A stretch of DNA of 64,000 nucleotides, from NCBI RefSeq assembly GCF_038096175.1, contig NZ_CP151099.1, positions 3,660,501 to 3,724,500 of the forward strand. The letters are read 5' to 3'. A program made the translations under genes and the position numbers. How positions within the stretch are numbered: the first letter of the stretch is position 1; every line of letters begins with the position of its first letter. Below the pieces are notes generated by a model that saw only the letters and a program-made list of their open reading frames with translations, had not been told where the DNA came from and did no database searches. The stretch is from Nostoc sp. UHCC 0302 (GTDB lineage: Bacteria; Cyanobacteriota; Cyanobacteriia; Cyanobacteriales; Nostocaceae). Shown piece by piece: positions 17,064 to 25,455 of this stretch.

Positions 17064-18306
17064 AGCAATATTCTTGGTAATTGCTATCTTGTGGCCATTC
17101 TACAGAGATTTGTAAAGCAACTTGACGCTTAGGTAATTCTTTTTTGTTAATAGCTACATCTTCGCCTGGAGATATCCGTCCAATACCTGCTCGAATTGCT
17201 TCAATTCGTCCTTGCAATATTTTTTTATTAGAATCTAAAAGCTTGATTTTTACAGGGGATTTAGGATGAATCTGAGCAACATTATCTTCTGAAAAAAGTG
17301 CTTCGACCCAGCGCTTTTTACAATCAACAATTGCTAATATTGGACTGTTTACTTCCATATATTCATGAGGTTGGGCAATAACAGACCATATAGCTCCATC
17401 TATAGGAGATTGTATACTTGCAAAGGCACTGACTTGTATTTGCTTTTTGATTTGTATAAGTTCATTCTTGAGTGATTGAATTTCAGCCTCTATACTAGAT
17501 ATCTGCTGCTCAAAGTTGATTTTTTGAGTTAGCACCTGTTGCTTATGGATAATCAATTGTTGCTGTTGCCCTTCAGTATCTTCGATTCTTGCTAGATAAT
17601 TGATTTGCTCTGACGATAATCTGTATTTACTAGCATCAAGTTCTACAACTGTTTGTTGATACTCTTCATAAGCTTTATCAGCTTCTTTTTTACTCTGGTT
17701 AGCTATTGACTGAAGTTTCTCATAATTATTAAATGCTATTGCTCCTTGTTCTGCTAGCTTTTCAAATCGTTGAGCCTCTTTCTGGGCGCTTATCTTTCCC
17801 TCGAGTTTTATTTTAAATTCAGCATCAGCTTGATTAACTCTTCGTTTTAATCGTTTAATCTCAAAATCGGTTTTCTTATTGTCTAACCTCTGTTGCTGAC
17901 TCAGTTTTCGCTTTAGAATAGCAGTCTGAATATCAATTTGTTCTATCAGGTTTTGATAGTTTTTTAGCTGTTCTCTTAAACTCTCTAATTCTCTTTGAGA
18001 TTTTGATAATTGACTCTCAACTTCTTCACGCTTGAGTATTAAAGAATCTGTTCTCGGATTATTAATACTACCTATTCTTTCTTTTCTGCTTACTGATTGT
18101 CCTGATTGATAATCATTTAAAATAAGTTCTCCTGGTATAGGAGCGCGAATATAAATTAATTTTCCATTAATATTAGCTTTCGTACTTTGGATAAAAAGGA
18201 TGTATGGCGCTAACATAGCTAAACCTAAGCTAATCAAAGCTACAAATAAAAAAATAGCTAAAATATTTTCAAAAAACTTTACTTTAAACTTATTTTTTAT
18301 TTCCAT
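17008..18306 (-). CDS. HlyD-family periplasmic adaptor protein
   Basis: A membrane-fusion protein of 432 residues from the ATG at 18306, which I prefer because AGAGG lies upstream of it. In-frame ATGs at 18315, 18339 and 18366 would lengthen it to as much as 452. From the 18306 start, one N-terminal membrane helix lies at about 14-38. Split lipoyl-like halves are at 50-75 (IRAPIPGEL) and 296-325 (IQSPIDGAIWSVI). A long coiled-coil hairpin spans about 86-293, followed by a beta-barrel region. No ABC transporter or TolC gene is adjacent. The next gene is a processive glycosyltransferase and overlaps it, so it most likely guides polysaccharide across the periplasm, as proposed for the HlyD partner of cellulose synthase in Thermosynechococcus. 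Confidence 0.82.
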   Translation of the reverse strand: MEIKNKFKVKFFENILAIFLFVALISLGLAMLAPYILFIQSTKANINGKLIYIRAPIPGELILNDYQSGQSVSRKERIGSINNPRTDSLILKREEVESQLSKSQRELESLREQLKNYQNLIEQIDIQTAILKRKLSQQQRLDNKKTDFEIKRLKRRVNQADAEFKIKLEGKISAQKEAQRFEKLAEQGAIAFNNYEKLQSIANQSKKEADKAYEEYQQTVVELDASKYRLSSEQINYLARIEDTEGQQQQLIIHKQQVLTQKINFEQQISSIEAEIQSLKNELIQIKKQIQVSAFASIQSPIDGAIWSVIAQPHEYMEVNSPILAIVDCKKRWVEALFSEDNVAQIHPKSPVKIKLLDSNKKILQGRIEAIRAGIGRISPGEDVAINKKELPKRQVALQISVEWPQDSNYQEYCYVGRSVEVIIPRFSNGKI

Positions 18307-18447
18307 TCTCCTCATCCTCTGCCCATAATTAGACTGCATTTTTACTAGACAGTAGTCACAGTGCATCTACAAATTTAGCCAAATGGGCTTTAAATTATTG
18401 TTATTGTCGTGAAGCGGCGTTTTTGGTGTGTAGTGATCTAGGAATTT

Positions 18448-18485
18448 AAAGACTAAAACACAGGCGTTCAAGATAACCGCCTGTG
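18448..18485 (-). terminator. Rho-independent terminator upstream of the adaptor operon
   Basis: Read on the minus strand, an 8-bp stem CACAGGCG / CGCCTGTG with an 11-nt loop is followed by TTTTAGTCTTT. It lies between the double-glycine peptide gene and the HlyD-type gene. Transcripts from the peptide gene should therefore largely stop here, and the adaptor operon probably has its own promoter between about 18310 and 18440. Confidence 0.65.
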
Positions 18486-18635
18486 GTATTGTTATGAATA
18501 ATGATTCTAAACTTCAGTTGAATCAACTGCCTTACTCTTGGAACACCAAGTGTTGAACTTATCACTATGAAGGCGAAAGCAGTCAATACCTAATATAGGT
18601 GAGGACGCATCATCAAGTGTACGACTGAAGTGCAA

Positions 18636-18683
18636 GTGTATCGTAAATATTATTTACCCAAATAAATAATATTTACGATACAC
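18636..18683. repeat. 21-bp perfect inverted repeat, 6-nt loop
   Basis: The left arm begins GTGTATCGTAAATATTATTT (18636-18656) and is perfectly mirrored at 18663-18683 around CCCAAA. On the minus strand it starts 42 nt past the stop of the small peptide gene. As RNA it would form a very stable hairpin with an A/U-rich inner half. It could protect the 3' end of an abundant short mRNA, or be a protein-binding palindrome. Confidence 0.85.
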
Positions 18684-18724
18684 TGCTTCAAAATATGTTC
18701 AAGCGTTGTAACTAACTATTAAGG

Positions 18725-18952
18725 TTATACAGTACCTAATGTACCTGGCACTCCACCAGGGAATAAAGTAGCTACTGTACCTGGCAATCCAGCAGGTAAT
18801 AAAGTATTTGATGTACCTTGGATTGCCTGAGATGCAGCATTTATAATAGGTACGATATCAGTTCCTCCAACAATGGATTCCATCTCGTCATCAGATAATT
18901 CCTCGAAATCAGCATTAGGATATTGCAAATTAACAACTTTGTTTTCTGCCAT
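18725..18952 (-). CDS. double-glycine leader peptide (bacteriocin-like precursor)
   Basis: A 75-residue peptide. The leader ends FEELSDDEMESIVGG (16-30), a classic double-glycine motif with hydrophobic and acidic residues at the usual spacings, so cleavage is predicted after G30. The 45-residue core is hydrophobic, rich in Gly, Pro, Thr and Val, lacks Cys, and contains two copies of a 12-residue repeat (LLPAGLPGTVAT and LFPGGVPGTLGT). A GAGG ribosome-binding site lies before the ATG. Such precursors are exported by peptidase-containing ABC transporters with a HlyD partner. A HlyD-type gene lies 418 bp downstream, but there is no transporter here. A signalling or structural role is as likely as antimicrobial activity. 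Confidence 0.7.
   Translation of the reverse strand: MAENKVVNLQYPNADFEELSDDEMESIVGGTDIVPIINAASQAIQGTSNTLLPAGLPGTVATLFPGGVPGTLGTV
18741..18812 (-). repeat. two 36-bp tandem repeats inside the peptide gene
   Basis: The units 18741-18776 and 18777-18812 both begin GTACCTGGCA and differ at only a few positions. A third partial unit may start at 18732. In frame they encode the 12-residue repeat of the core peptide, so copy-number change would lengthen or shorten the core without frameshift. Confidence 0.8.
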
Positions 18953-19504
18953 AAGTCCTCGTTTAGATGTGAATGAAGAATGATTTGTTTGGAATGAAAT
19001 CAGTTGAATATTTAAGTTGTCGAACTAAAGTCTTTGTTTGCTCATTTACTATACAACCATACATCAAGTTACAACCTAATAACAATGTATTCAATACCTT
19101 ATACCAAACATCCTACTTTTCCCACTTTTCCCACTTTTTTCTTTGAAATCAATATTTTTACATAAATGGCAATAATATAGGTAAGCGCAGTTTCCCACTT
19201 ATTCAAAGGTTTTAGTACTTTGAATAATAGGAGAGTAAGTAAATAGTTATCATGTATTGGAAATTAGAAAAATTTCCAAATTATAAACCTTAAAATTATT
19301 GTTTTTTAAGACCTGATTAAATAAGTGGATGGGTTTAACACGCTATAGCAAGTGGCGTTTAAGAGTCAACAGTTAAGGTTTTTTGGACATTTTACTCTTG
19401 ACCAGAGGTGGAGTGTCTCTGGTTTCGCTCTGGACGGCTTTGGCTGAAAAAATATGACACTTGCATAAATCCTATTTACTTTATAAATGACCTATAACAA
19501 ATGC
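18953..19504. other. 550-bp spacer, no gene seen
   Basis: AT-rich DNA between the peptide gene and the cyclase gene, both on the minus strand. It should contain the promoter of the peptide gene near 18960-19060. A short hairpin ACCAGAG/CTCTGGT (19401-19423) lies past the cyclase stop and has no U-tract. The stretch TCCCACTTTTCCCACTTTT near 19115 is a small direct repeat. Confidence 0.5.
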
Positions 19505-21145
19505 CTAATAATTAATAAATACTGTCTCTTGCTGCAATTGCGTCTGATAAATCTTCACTAAGCGGTCAATACCTTTAAAGCGATGCTCCCCCATTTCCTC
19601 GAAGTCAATGGGTTGTGAAAGCATTTTATAAGTGACTTCGCTAATCACGCATTCGCTAGGAGGACAAACCGCTTCCATTCGAGCAGCAAGATTAATCGTA
19701 GCGCCTAATGCCGTATAGTCTACCCTTTGGGAACTACCAACATCTCCCACTACGGCTTTACCACTGTTAATCGCAATACGTAATTGTAGAGGTTCCTGCC
19801 AAAAACCATTGGCATTGAGACGTTGCAGACGAGCTAACATTCCCTTAGCAGCATTGACGGCGCGATCAGCGTGATCTGGTTGGGGTTCTGGAGCGCCAAA
19901 AAATGCCATAATACAATCGCCAATATACTTATCTAAAGTGCCGCCATAGGCGAACACTTCTTGTAGCATCTCTTCAAATAAATTATTTAATAATAGAGCG
20001 ATCGCAGTTGGCGTTAATTGTTCAGAAATTGCTGTAAAGCCAACCAAATCCGCGAACAAAATGCTAATTTCAGTCTCGATGGGAGCTAAACGACCATCTG
20101 GTAACCCGCCTACTGCTATCAACTGCTGTACAACAGCTGGAGAATGATAGCGTTCTAGTCGATGACGAATTACCTCTTCAGTTTTGAGTTTCTCTACCAG
20201 TAGCCAACGTTGCACACTAGAAGCTACAAGGTTTGCTAAGGCCGAAAAAAAGCTAAGTTCTTCTTCGCCTTCATTTGCCCAATGGTAAGAAGAAAGATTA
20301 GCATCAGCATAAAGAACGCCCACGACTTTATTTTCATCCCATAAAGGAACTGCCATTGCACTGCGAATGCCTTTGGCCAAAATACTGTGTTCTCCTGAAA
20401 ATCGTTCATCCTTTAAAGTGTCTGCTGTTTGAATGACAACTTTTTCCTCAAATACTTTTTGACAGATACTGCGACTAATCCAACTACCATCAGCTGAAAG
20501 GTTTTTCTGTTGGGAAATATTTCTCGTAGCAGCATTCACTAATTCCAGGTTGCCGGAACCAGTAACATCAATTAATAATGCTAAACGGTCAATGCTATCA
20601 AGGTAACGAAAAACAACTTGTTGCACTTGTGAGAAAATCTCTTGTATGGATGCCGCAGCACAAAGATTTTTGGCTATATCCACTAAGTCTTTAAGACGAG
20701 CAATAGTTTTGTCTTTACTACTGATGTTGCCATTCTTACTATCAGCTTCAATCCATTGCTGTTGTAATTGTTCGACGTTGCGAAGAATTGTTTTTTGTTC
20801 AGTATTTTCTGTAATTGGGACATACGTAGACTTTAACTGTACAGCAGGAGTTGCCAGCAGCACTACTAGCCCAACATTACCTAACCAAATTACATCGCCA
20901 TGATCTAAATTGTGAGGACAGTTTATAAGCTGTTGATTTACTTGCGTCCCGTTTTTACTACCCAAATCCTCAATAATCCATACTTCATCAGCCGTTTTCA
21001 CAAGACGGGCATGGTGGCGGGAAACTCCCGGAAAAGGTAAATATAAGTCACATTCCGGCAAACGACCTATTGTGAATATATCTTGTTTCACTGCGATCGT
21101 TTTCTCCGTATCTCCCTCTTGTAGCTGTAGCGTGAGTTCAGTCAT
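19505..21145 (-). CDS. FHA-GAF adenylate/guanylate cyclase
   Basis: I place the start at ATG 21145 (546 residues), where the FHA domain begins TELTLQLQEG; an in-frame TTG at 21181 would add 12 residues of no clear use. The FHA domain (about 5-85) has GRLPECDL, SRHHARL and LGSKNGTQV. A GAF domain covers about 150-315. The class III cyclase (about 350-530) has FADLVGF and IGDCIMAFFGAPEP for the two metal aspartates, and NSGKAVVGDVGS then DYTALGATINLAARME. It should make cAMP (or cGMP) in the cytosol, with the GAF domain sensing a small molecule and the FHA domain binding a phosphothreonine partner, linking Ser/Thr kinases to cyclic nucleotide output. Confidence 0.92.
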   Translation of the reverse strand: MTELTLQLQEGDTEKTIAVKQDIFTIGRLPECDLYLPFPGVSRHHARLVKTADEVWIIEDLGSKNGTQVNQQLINCPHNLDHGDVIWLGNVGLVVLLATPAVQLKSTYVPITENTEQKTILRNVEQLQQQWIEADSKNGNISSKDKTIARLKDLVDIAKNLCAAASIQEIFSQVQQVVFRYLDSIDRLALLIDVTGSGNLELVNAATRNISQQKNLSADGSWISRSICQKVFEEKVVIQTADTLKDERFSGEHSILAKGIRSAMAVPLWDENKVVGVLYADANLSSYHWANEGEEELSFFSALANLVASSVQRWLLVEKLKTEEVIRHRLERYHSPAVVQQLIAVGGLPDGRLAPIETEISILFADLVGFTAISEQLTPTAIALLLNNLFEEMLQEVFAYGGTLDKYIGDCIMAFFGAPEPQPDHADRAVNAAKGMLARLQRLNANGFWQEPLQLRIAINSGKAVVGDVGSSQRVDYTALGATINLAARMEAVCPPSECVISEVTYKMLSQPIDFEEMGEHRFKGIDRLVKIYQTQLQQETVFINY

Positions 21146-21702
21146 GAGTGTGATATATCCATCCTGGAAGCTGGGGCGCAAGCAAGTTTAAAGTAAGGTG
21201 TACGCCAAAGGTTACCCCTTCACCTTTTCTTTATGACACTGTTAACTGCATTCCGACAACTGTATGTAGTAAATATTACTTACAATCTGTAGATAGATAT
21301 TCAACAAGCAATACCAGGGTAAAGAAAGGTAGGTAACTATGACAATCTACGCTCTATTTTGGGTAAACAGCTAGCATAGATGCTAAAACAGCAAAACTCA
21401 ATCTTAGGTTATGCAGTGCTTTTCCTAACCTAATCTGAAGAATAATTCTTCCAGTATGTAAAAAGTATATTACCTGTTCTTCATAAGAACTTTATAAATT
21501 CTTCATGACTGAATGATCATAATTCTCTCGAAATAAATAATATAAAAAAGCATTGATATTGCGTTTAGTTCAAGATTGAGTTTTAGCATCTATTATCGGT
21601 AATTAATAATTGAAAATCAGCTAATTATTTTCAAGTAATATAAATAACTTTTTACGCAATGAGTTATAGATATTACCTGTTATAAAGTTTACGGATGCAA
21701 GC
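21146..21702. other. divergent promoter region
   Basis: About 560 bp between two divergently transcribed genes, so both promoters lie here. The DNA is AT-rich and has no coding frame on either strand. GCATAGATGCTAAAACAGC near 21372 is partly echoed at 21580 (GTTTTAGCATCTATTATC) on the opposite strand, forming a loose inverted repeat around the middle of the region. Confidence 0.45.
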
Positions 21703-23187
21703 ATGAATCGATACAATATTTCTCTTCAAGTATTTAATTTACTGAGCTTCATTTTTAGCATTTTAGTAGTGTTATTAGCTACGCTTTATCCATTTAATTT
21801 TTCAGTACCAAATGAGTTTTTCCTACCAGAGCTTTTTGCTAGTTTCAACAACACCAGTTATTTTCAAGACCAAGTAAATAATGTTTTACTGTTTATACCT
21901 TTAGGTTTTAGTTTTACCAGTCTTTTACAAAGATTTAGGATAAAACTATTACTCCAAATTCTCTTGGTTATCTTGGTAGGTGCTGGCTTATCATTGACAG
22001 TCGAATTCTTACAAATATTCCTACCTTCTAGAATGCCAACTCCAGCAGATATTATGAACAATAGTGTTGGTGGCTTTTTCGGGTTTGTTTGCTTTTATCT
22101 ATGGAATATTCAATCTTTGAATAATACCATAAATTGTCTAGGCTTTAGTAAGTCTAGACGTCCAATTAAACAAATAACAGTATTTTTTCTGGTTTACATA
22201 TTTCTAACAGTTCTGATTTCTTTATTCTGGCAAAGTACGACAAATTTGAGCAATTGGGACGTAAATTACCCACTAATAATTGGTAATGAGCGGACAGGAA
22301 ATAGACCGTGGGAAGGATATGTGTCTGAGGTTTATATTGCTGATCGCGCTATATCGATAAATGAAGTAGCACAAGGATTAACAGACTCAAGTTACTTGAA
22401 TAAGCTTGGTGATTCTCTGCTAGCTAATTATCAATTTAAAGGTAAATGTTGTTATCAAGATAAAACTGGAAAACTTTCAGAACTGTTGTGGCAAGGAAAG
22501 CCGTCAGATAGAACAGAAGATAAAGGTGTTTTTTTGGATTCTAGTCATTGGCTACAAACAGCTACTCCTGTTACTTCTCTCAGCGAAAGAATCAGTAAAA
22601 CATCTGAATTCACGCTCAGCACTATCATTGCAACTGCCAATATAAATCAGATTGGCCCTGCTCGTATTCTCTCAGTTTCTGGCGATTCTCAGCGTCGTAA
22701 TTGGACGTTGAGTCAACAAGGCAATGGCTTAGATTTTCGCTTACGAACGCCAATTACTGGAGAAAACGGTACAGAGTTAAAACTGAATATACCGAATATT
22801 TTTATCGACACTAATCCCCATCACATAGTCATTACTTATTCTAGAGCGACTATTCTTATCTATGTAGACAAATTACAAAATTATTACTCTTTTAATTTAC
22901 TAGAATTAATACCAAAAAAGCAGAAGTTATTTTACTATGCACTAACTTTTATACCGCTAGGAACAGCCCTGGCTATACTAACTCTTTTAGCAGAAAGAAG
23001 ATTGCAATTTTCTAAGTTATTAGTTTTTGGCGGAATTTTAATACCTTCTTTGATACTTGAAGGTATTTTAATAAGTGATAGCGGCAAGCATCTCAGTGTG
23101 AAAAACCTGTTAATAGGAATAGGATTTACAGCAGGAACTCTCTTGATTTTGAGAGTACGCGCTGCTCAATTTAAAAGGTCAATTTAA
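21703..23187 (+). CDS. VanZ-family membrane protein with LamG-like domain
   Basis: A 494-residue protein. The N-terminal VanZ-like domain (about 10-135) contains ATLYPFNFS, DQVNNVLLFIPLGF, SLTVEFLQIFLPSR and TPADIMNNSVGGFFGF, with four membrane helices. A fifth helix (about 152-172) leads to an extracytoplasmic concanavalin/LamG-like region (about 180-395, including EGYVSEVYIADRAISINE). Three C-terminal helices follow. LamG domains usually bind sugars or protein surfaces. The combination suggests a cell-envelope protein that contacts extracellular polysaccharide. VanZ itself confers low-level teicoplanin resistance elsewhere by an unclear mechanism. No operon partner; function unknown. Confidence 0.78.
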   Translation: MNRYNISLQVFNLLSFIFSILVVLLATLYPFNFSVPNEFFLPELFASFNNTSYFQDQVNNVLLFIPLGFSFTSLLQRFRIKLLLQILLVILVGAGLSLTVEFLQIFLPSRMPTPADIMNNSVGGFFGFVCFYLWNIQSLNNTINCLGFSKSRRPIKQITVFFLVYIFLTVLISLFWQSTTNLSNWDVNYPLIIGNERTGNRPWEGYVSEVYIADRAISINEVAQGLTDSSYLNKLGDSLLANYQFKGKCCYQDKTGKLSELLWQGKPSDRTEDKGVFLDSSHWLQTATPVTSLSERISKTSEFTLSTIIATANINQIGPARILSVSGDSQRRNWTLSQQGNGLDFRLRTPITGENGTELKLNIPNIFIDTNPHHIVITYSRATILIYVDKLQNYYSFNLLELIPKKQKLFYYALTFIPLGTALAILTLLAERRLQFSKLLVFGGILIPSLILEGILISDSGKHLSVKNLLIGIGFTAGTLLILRVRAAQFKRSI

Positions 23188-23214
23188 TTATTTTTTCTTT
23201 TCTATTATGGGTTC

Positions 23215-24096
23215 TCAATTTGGTGGTAAATCTAAAGTAATTTCGCCTAATAAACCTTTGCGAAAATCTGTTAGAAGTTGCCTTGCTGCTCGTTCTACAT
23301 CACCTTTATAACGATGCTCTGCTAAAGCCTGTAAATATGCATCTCCGCTGTCAGATATGGCATCGAGTTCGTAGCGATTTACTAATGGTTTCTTGGGTAA
23401 TAAATCAGGAGCTACAGCTTCGAGATAGTTCAATAAATCTACTAAAGCCGCTGCTACAAGTTGATTATCATAAGATGCTTCGCCAATATCATCACAAATG
23501 GCTAACTTTAACGCTGCTTCTTGATCCTCTAACCTTGTAGGAATGACACCAGGAGCATCTAGCAATTGCAACTGTTCAGAAATTCGCACCCAACGCAATT
23601 GGCGAGTTACCCCCGCACGCGCTGCACTTTCCACGACTCGTTTTCCTAAAAGACGATTTATTAAAGCTGATTTACCAACATTCGGAAAACCAATCACCAC
23701 GGCACGGACTGGACGAGGTAACATACCCCGATCGCGTCTTCTTTGATTTAGGGCTACTCCAGCGGCTTGCGCTGCCTGTGCTACTGCTGCTATACCTTTA
23801 CCATGTTGAGCATTGGTAAAATAGGGTACTTCTCCTTGGCTTTTAAACCAATCTTGCCATAGCGATCGCATTTGCGGCGTCATCATATCTATTCGGTTAA
23901 TTACCAAGACTCGCTCTTTACTTCCCACCCACTCTTTTATTTGTGGATGGTGTGTTGTCAAAGGAATCCGTCCGTCTCGGACTTCTAACACCACATCTAC
24001 GCGCTTGAGCTGTTCTTTGAGATTTTTTTCAGCTTTGGCAATGTGACCGGGATACCATTGAATCTGGTTTAATTTATAGTTTTGTGTTATTGTCAT
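23215..24096 (-). CDS. rbgA: ribosome biogenesis GTPase YlqF/RbgA
   Basis: A circularly permuted GTPase of 293 residues with motif order G4-G5-G1-G2-G3: NRID (67-70), GFPNVGKS (136-143), T164 as G2, and DAPG (180-183). The N-terminal WYPGHIAKAEKNLKEQL is diagnostic of YlqF/RbgA, which acts in late 50S subunit assembly. A C-terminal helical domain (about 200-293) completes it. It is the last gene of a tight minus-strand run fdhD - VOC protein - rbgA (gaps 2 and 30 bp), an operon with no obvious functional logic. Confidence 0.94.
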   Translation of the reverse strand: MTITQNYKLNQIQWYPGHIAKAEKNLKEQLKRVDVVLEVRDGRIPLTTHHPQIKEWVGSKERVLVINRIDMMTPQMRSLWQDWFKSQGEVPYFTNAQHGKGIAAVAQAAQAAGVALNQRRRDRGMLPRPVRAVVIGFPNVGKSALINRLLGKRVVESAARAGVTRQLRWVRISEQLQLLDAPGVIPTRLEDQEAALKLAICDDIGEASYDNQLVAAALVDLLNYLEAVAPDLLPKKPLVNRYELDAISDSGDAYLQALAEHRYKGDVERAARQLLTDFRKGLLGEITLDLPPN

Positions 24097-24126
24097 TTGT
24101 GATTTTTCCTTTGTTATTTGTCATTA

Positions 24127-24510
24127 CTAATGACTTCGTATAATAGCTTGATGTAAAATCAGGCGATTGCCATCGGGATCATAGGCGTAAATTTCTCTGC
24201 CGTGGGAAGCGATGGAAATCTCTCCCGGTGGTGCGTAGCCTAAAGATGTTAGGTGAGCGATCGCATTTTCTAATTTACTCACCTCTAAACACAAACTTAT
24301 CCTACTTTTAGCACTTGTTTCAAATTCAAATTCGTGTGCTTTTTTGGGTTGAAAAATACCTAAGCGCAATCCAGTTAAATGAAACTCAGCATAGACATTC
24401 GGAATGAAATTAGCTGGTTTTTCACCCAATAGCTTGGTATAGAAATTTACTAAATTATCAAAATTAATTGATGCTATAGTAGCGATCGCCTCTGTATATT
24501 GCAAAACCAT
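24127..24510 (-). CDS. VOC-superfamily (glyoxalase/bleomycin-resistance-like) protein
   Basis: A 127-residue single VOC module. It has two beta-alpha-beta-beta-beta halves, beginning ATIASINFDNLVNFYTKLLGEKP and ending GREIYAYDPDGNRLILHQA, where E in the last strand would be a metal ligand. VOC proteins are small metal-dependent lyases, dioxygenases or binding proteins; the substrate cannot be inferred. It starts 2 bp past the fdhD stop and is followed closely by rbgA, so it is clearly co-transcribed with both. Confidence 0.85.
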   Translation of the reverse strand: MVLQYTEAIATIASINFDNLVNFYTKLLGEKPANFIPNVYAEFHLTGLRLGIFQPKKAHEFEFETSAKSRISLCLEVSKLENAIAHLTSLGYAPPGEISIASHGREIYAYDPDGNRLILHQAIIRSH

Positions 24511-24512
24511 AT

Positions 24513-25352
24513 TTAAGCAACACTGATTCTCTCCACACCAGTGTAGACATTAAACCGTTGTCCGCGCAGAAATCCTATTAAGGTAATACCGAATTCCTTG
24601 GCTACAGACACCGCCAAACTGCTGGGAGCAGAAACAGAACAGACAACGGGAACTCCAGCAGTTGTAGACTTTTGCAAAATTTCAAAACTAGAACGTCCAC
24701 TGACCATGACAATATGATTACTTAAAGGCAATTCGTCACTGAGCAAAGCTGAACCAATTAATTTATCCAAAGCATTGTGACGCCCTACATCTTCCCACAA
24801 ATTTAACAGCTGTCCTTTAACATCGAAGACAGCCGCAGCGTGCAAACCTCCCGTAGCTGTGAAAATACCTTGAGCGGCTCGGAGCTGATCTGGTAAGCTA
24901 TAAATAGTCTCAGGCGTTACTAATATACCTGGGGTAATTACGGTGCAACCACGTAGATGTAAATCCTCAAGGCTCGCTTTGCCACAAACTCCACAGGCGC
25001 TACTAGTATAAAAGTGACGCTCCAAAGGCTGTAAATCTGGAATCAATCCCTCTCTGAGTTCTACATTCACAATGTTGTAGCGTTGCTCACCATCCACTGA
25101 CTCATCCATACAGTAGCTGATACGTCGGATATCTTCCCTACAGCTAATAACTCCTTCACTGTAAAGGAAACCAGCAGCTAGTTGAAAATCTGCTCCTGGT
25201 GTCCGCATGGTGACAGCTACCGTCTTTTGGTGAGGAAGGAGGCGAATTTCTAGGGGTTCTTCAGTAGTAATTTGGTCTAAACGAGGACGTATTTTACCTG
25301 TTTCCACCACCCAGACAGTGGCTTTGGTTTTACTTGCAGTTGGTATTGTCAT
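24513..25352 (-). CDS. fdhD: formate dehydrogenase accessory sulfurtransferase FdhD
   Basis: A 279-residue FdhD. The sulfur-transfer cysteines are C120 and C123 in TSSACGVCGKAS. Other family blocks are TPGADFQLAAGFLYSEGVI, ATGGLHAAAVFD, EDVGRHNALDKLIG and VSGRSSFEILQK. FdhD moves sulfur from a cysteine desulfurase to the bis-MGD molybdenum cofactor of FdhF-type enzymes. The YdeP/FdhF-family molybdoenzyme 2 kb away on the same strand is the obvious client. It is the first gene of an operon with a VOC protein and rbgA. Confidence 0.95.
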   Translation of the reverse strand: MTIPTASKTKATVWVVETGKIRPRLDQITTEEPLEIRLLPHQKTVAVTMRTPGADFQLAAGFLYSEGVISCREDIRRISYCMDESVDGEQRYNIVNVELREGLIPDLQPLERHFYTSSACGVCGKASLEDLHLRGCTVITPGILVTPETIYSLPDQLRAAQGIFTATGGLHAAAVFDVKGQLLNLWEDVGRHNALDKLIGSALLSDELPLSNHIVMVSGRSSFEILQKSTTAGVPVVCSVSAPSSLAVSVAKEFGITLIGFLRGQRFNVYTGVERISVA

Positions 25353-25455
25353 AGTTGTCAGGGTTGGTGAGTTGAAAATTTGATACTAATCTGGAAACAG
25401 AATAACTACTTTGTGCAGTTTAGACATAAAGTTAGGTTGACGTTGGGGAAGTAAA

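Noticed and set aside
18486-18635. possible small gene between the peptide and the adaptor, minus strand
   Set aside because: An open stretch of about 50 codons has no start codon and its end has no homology.
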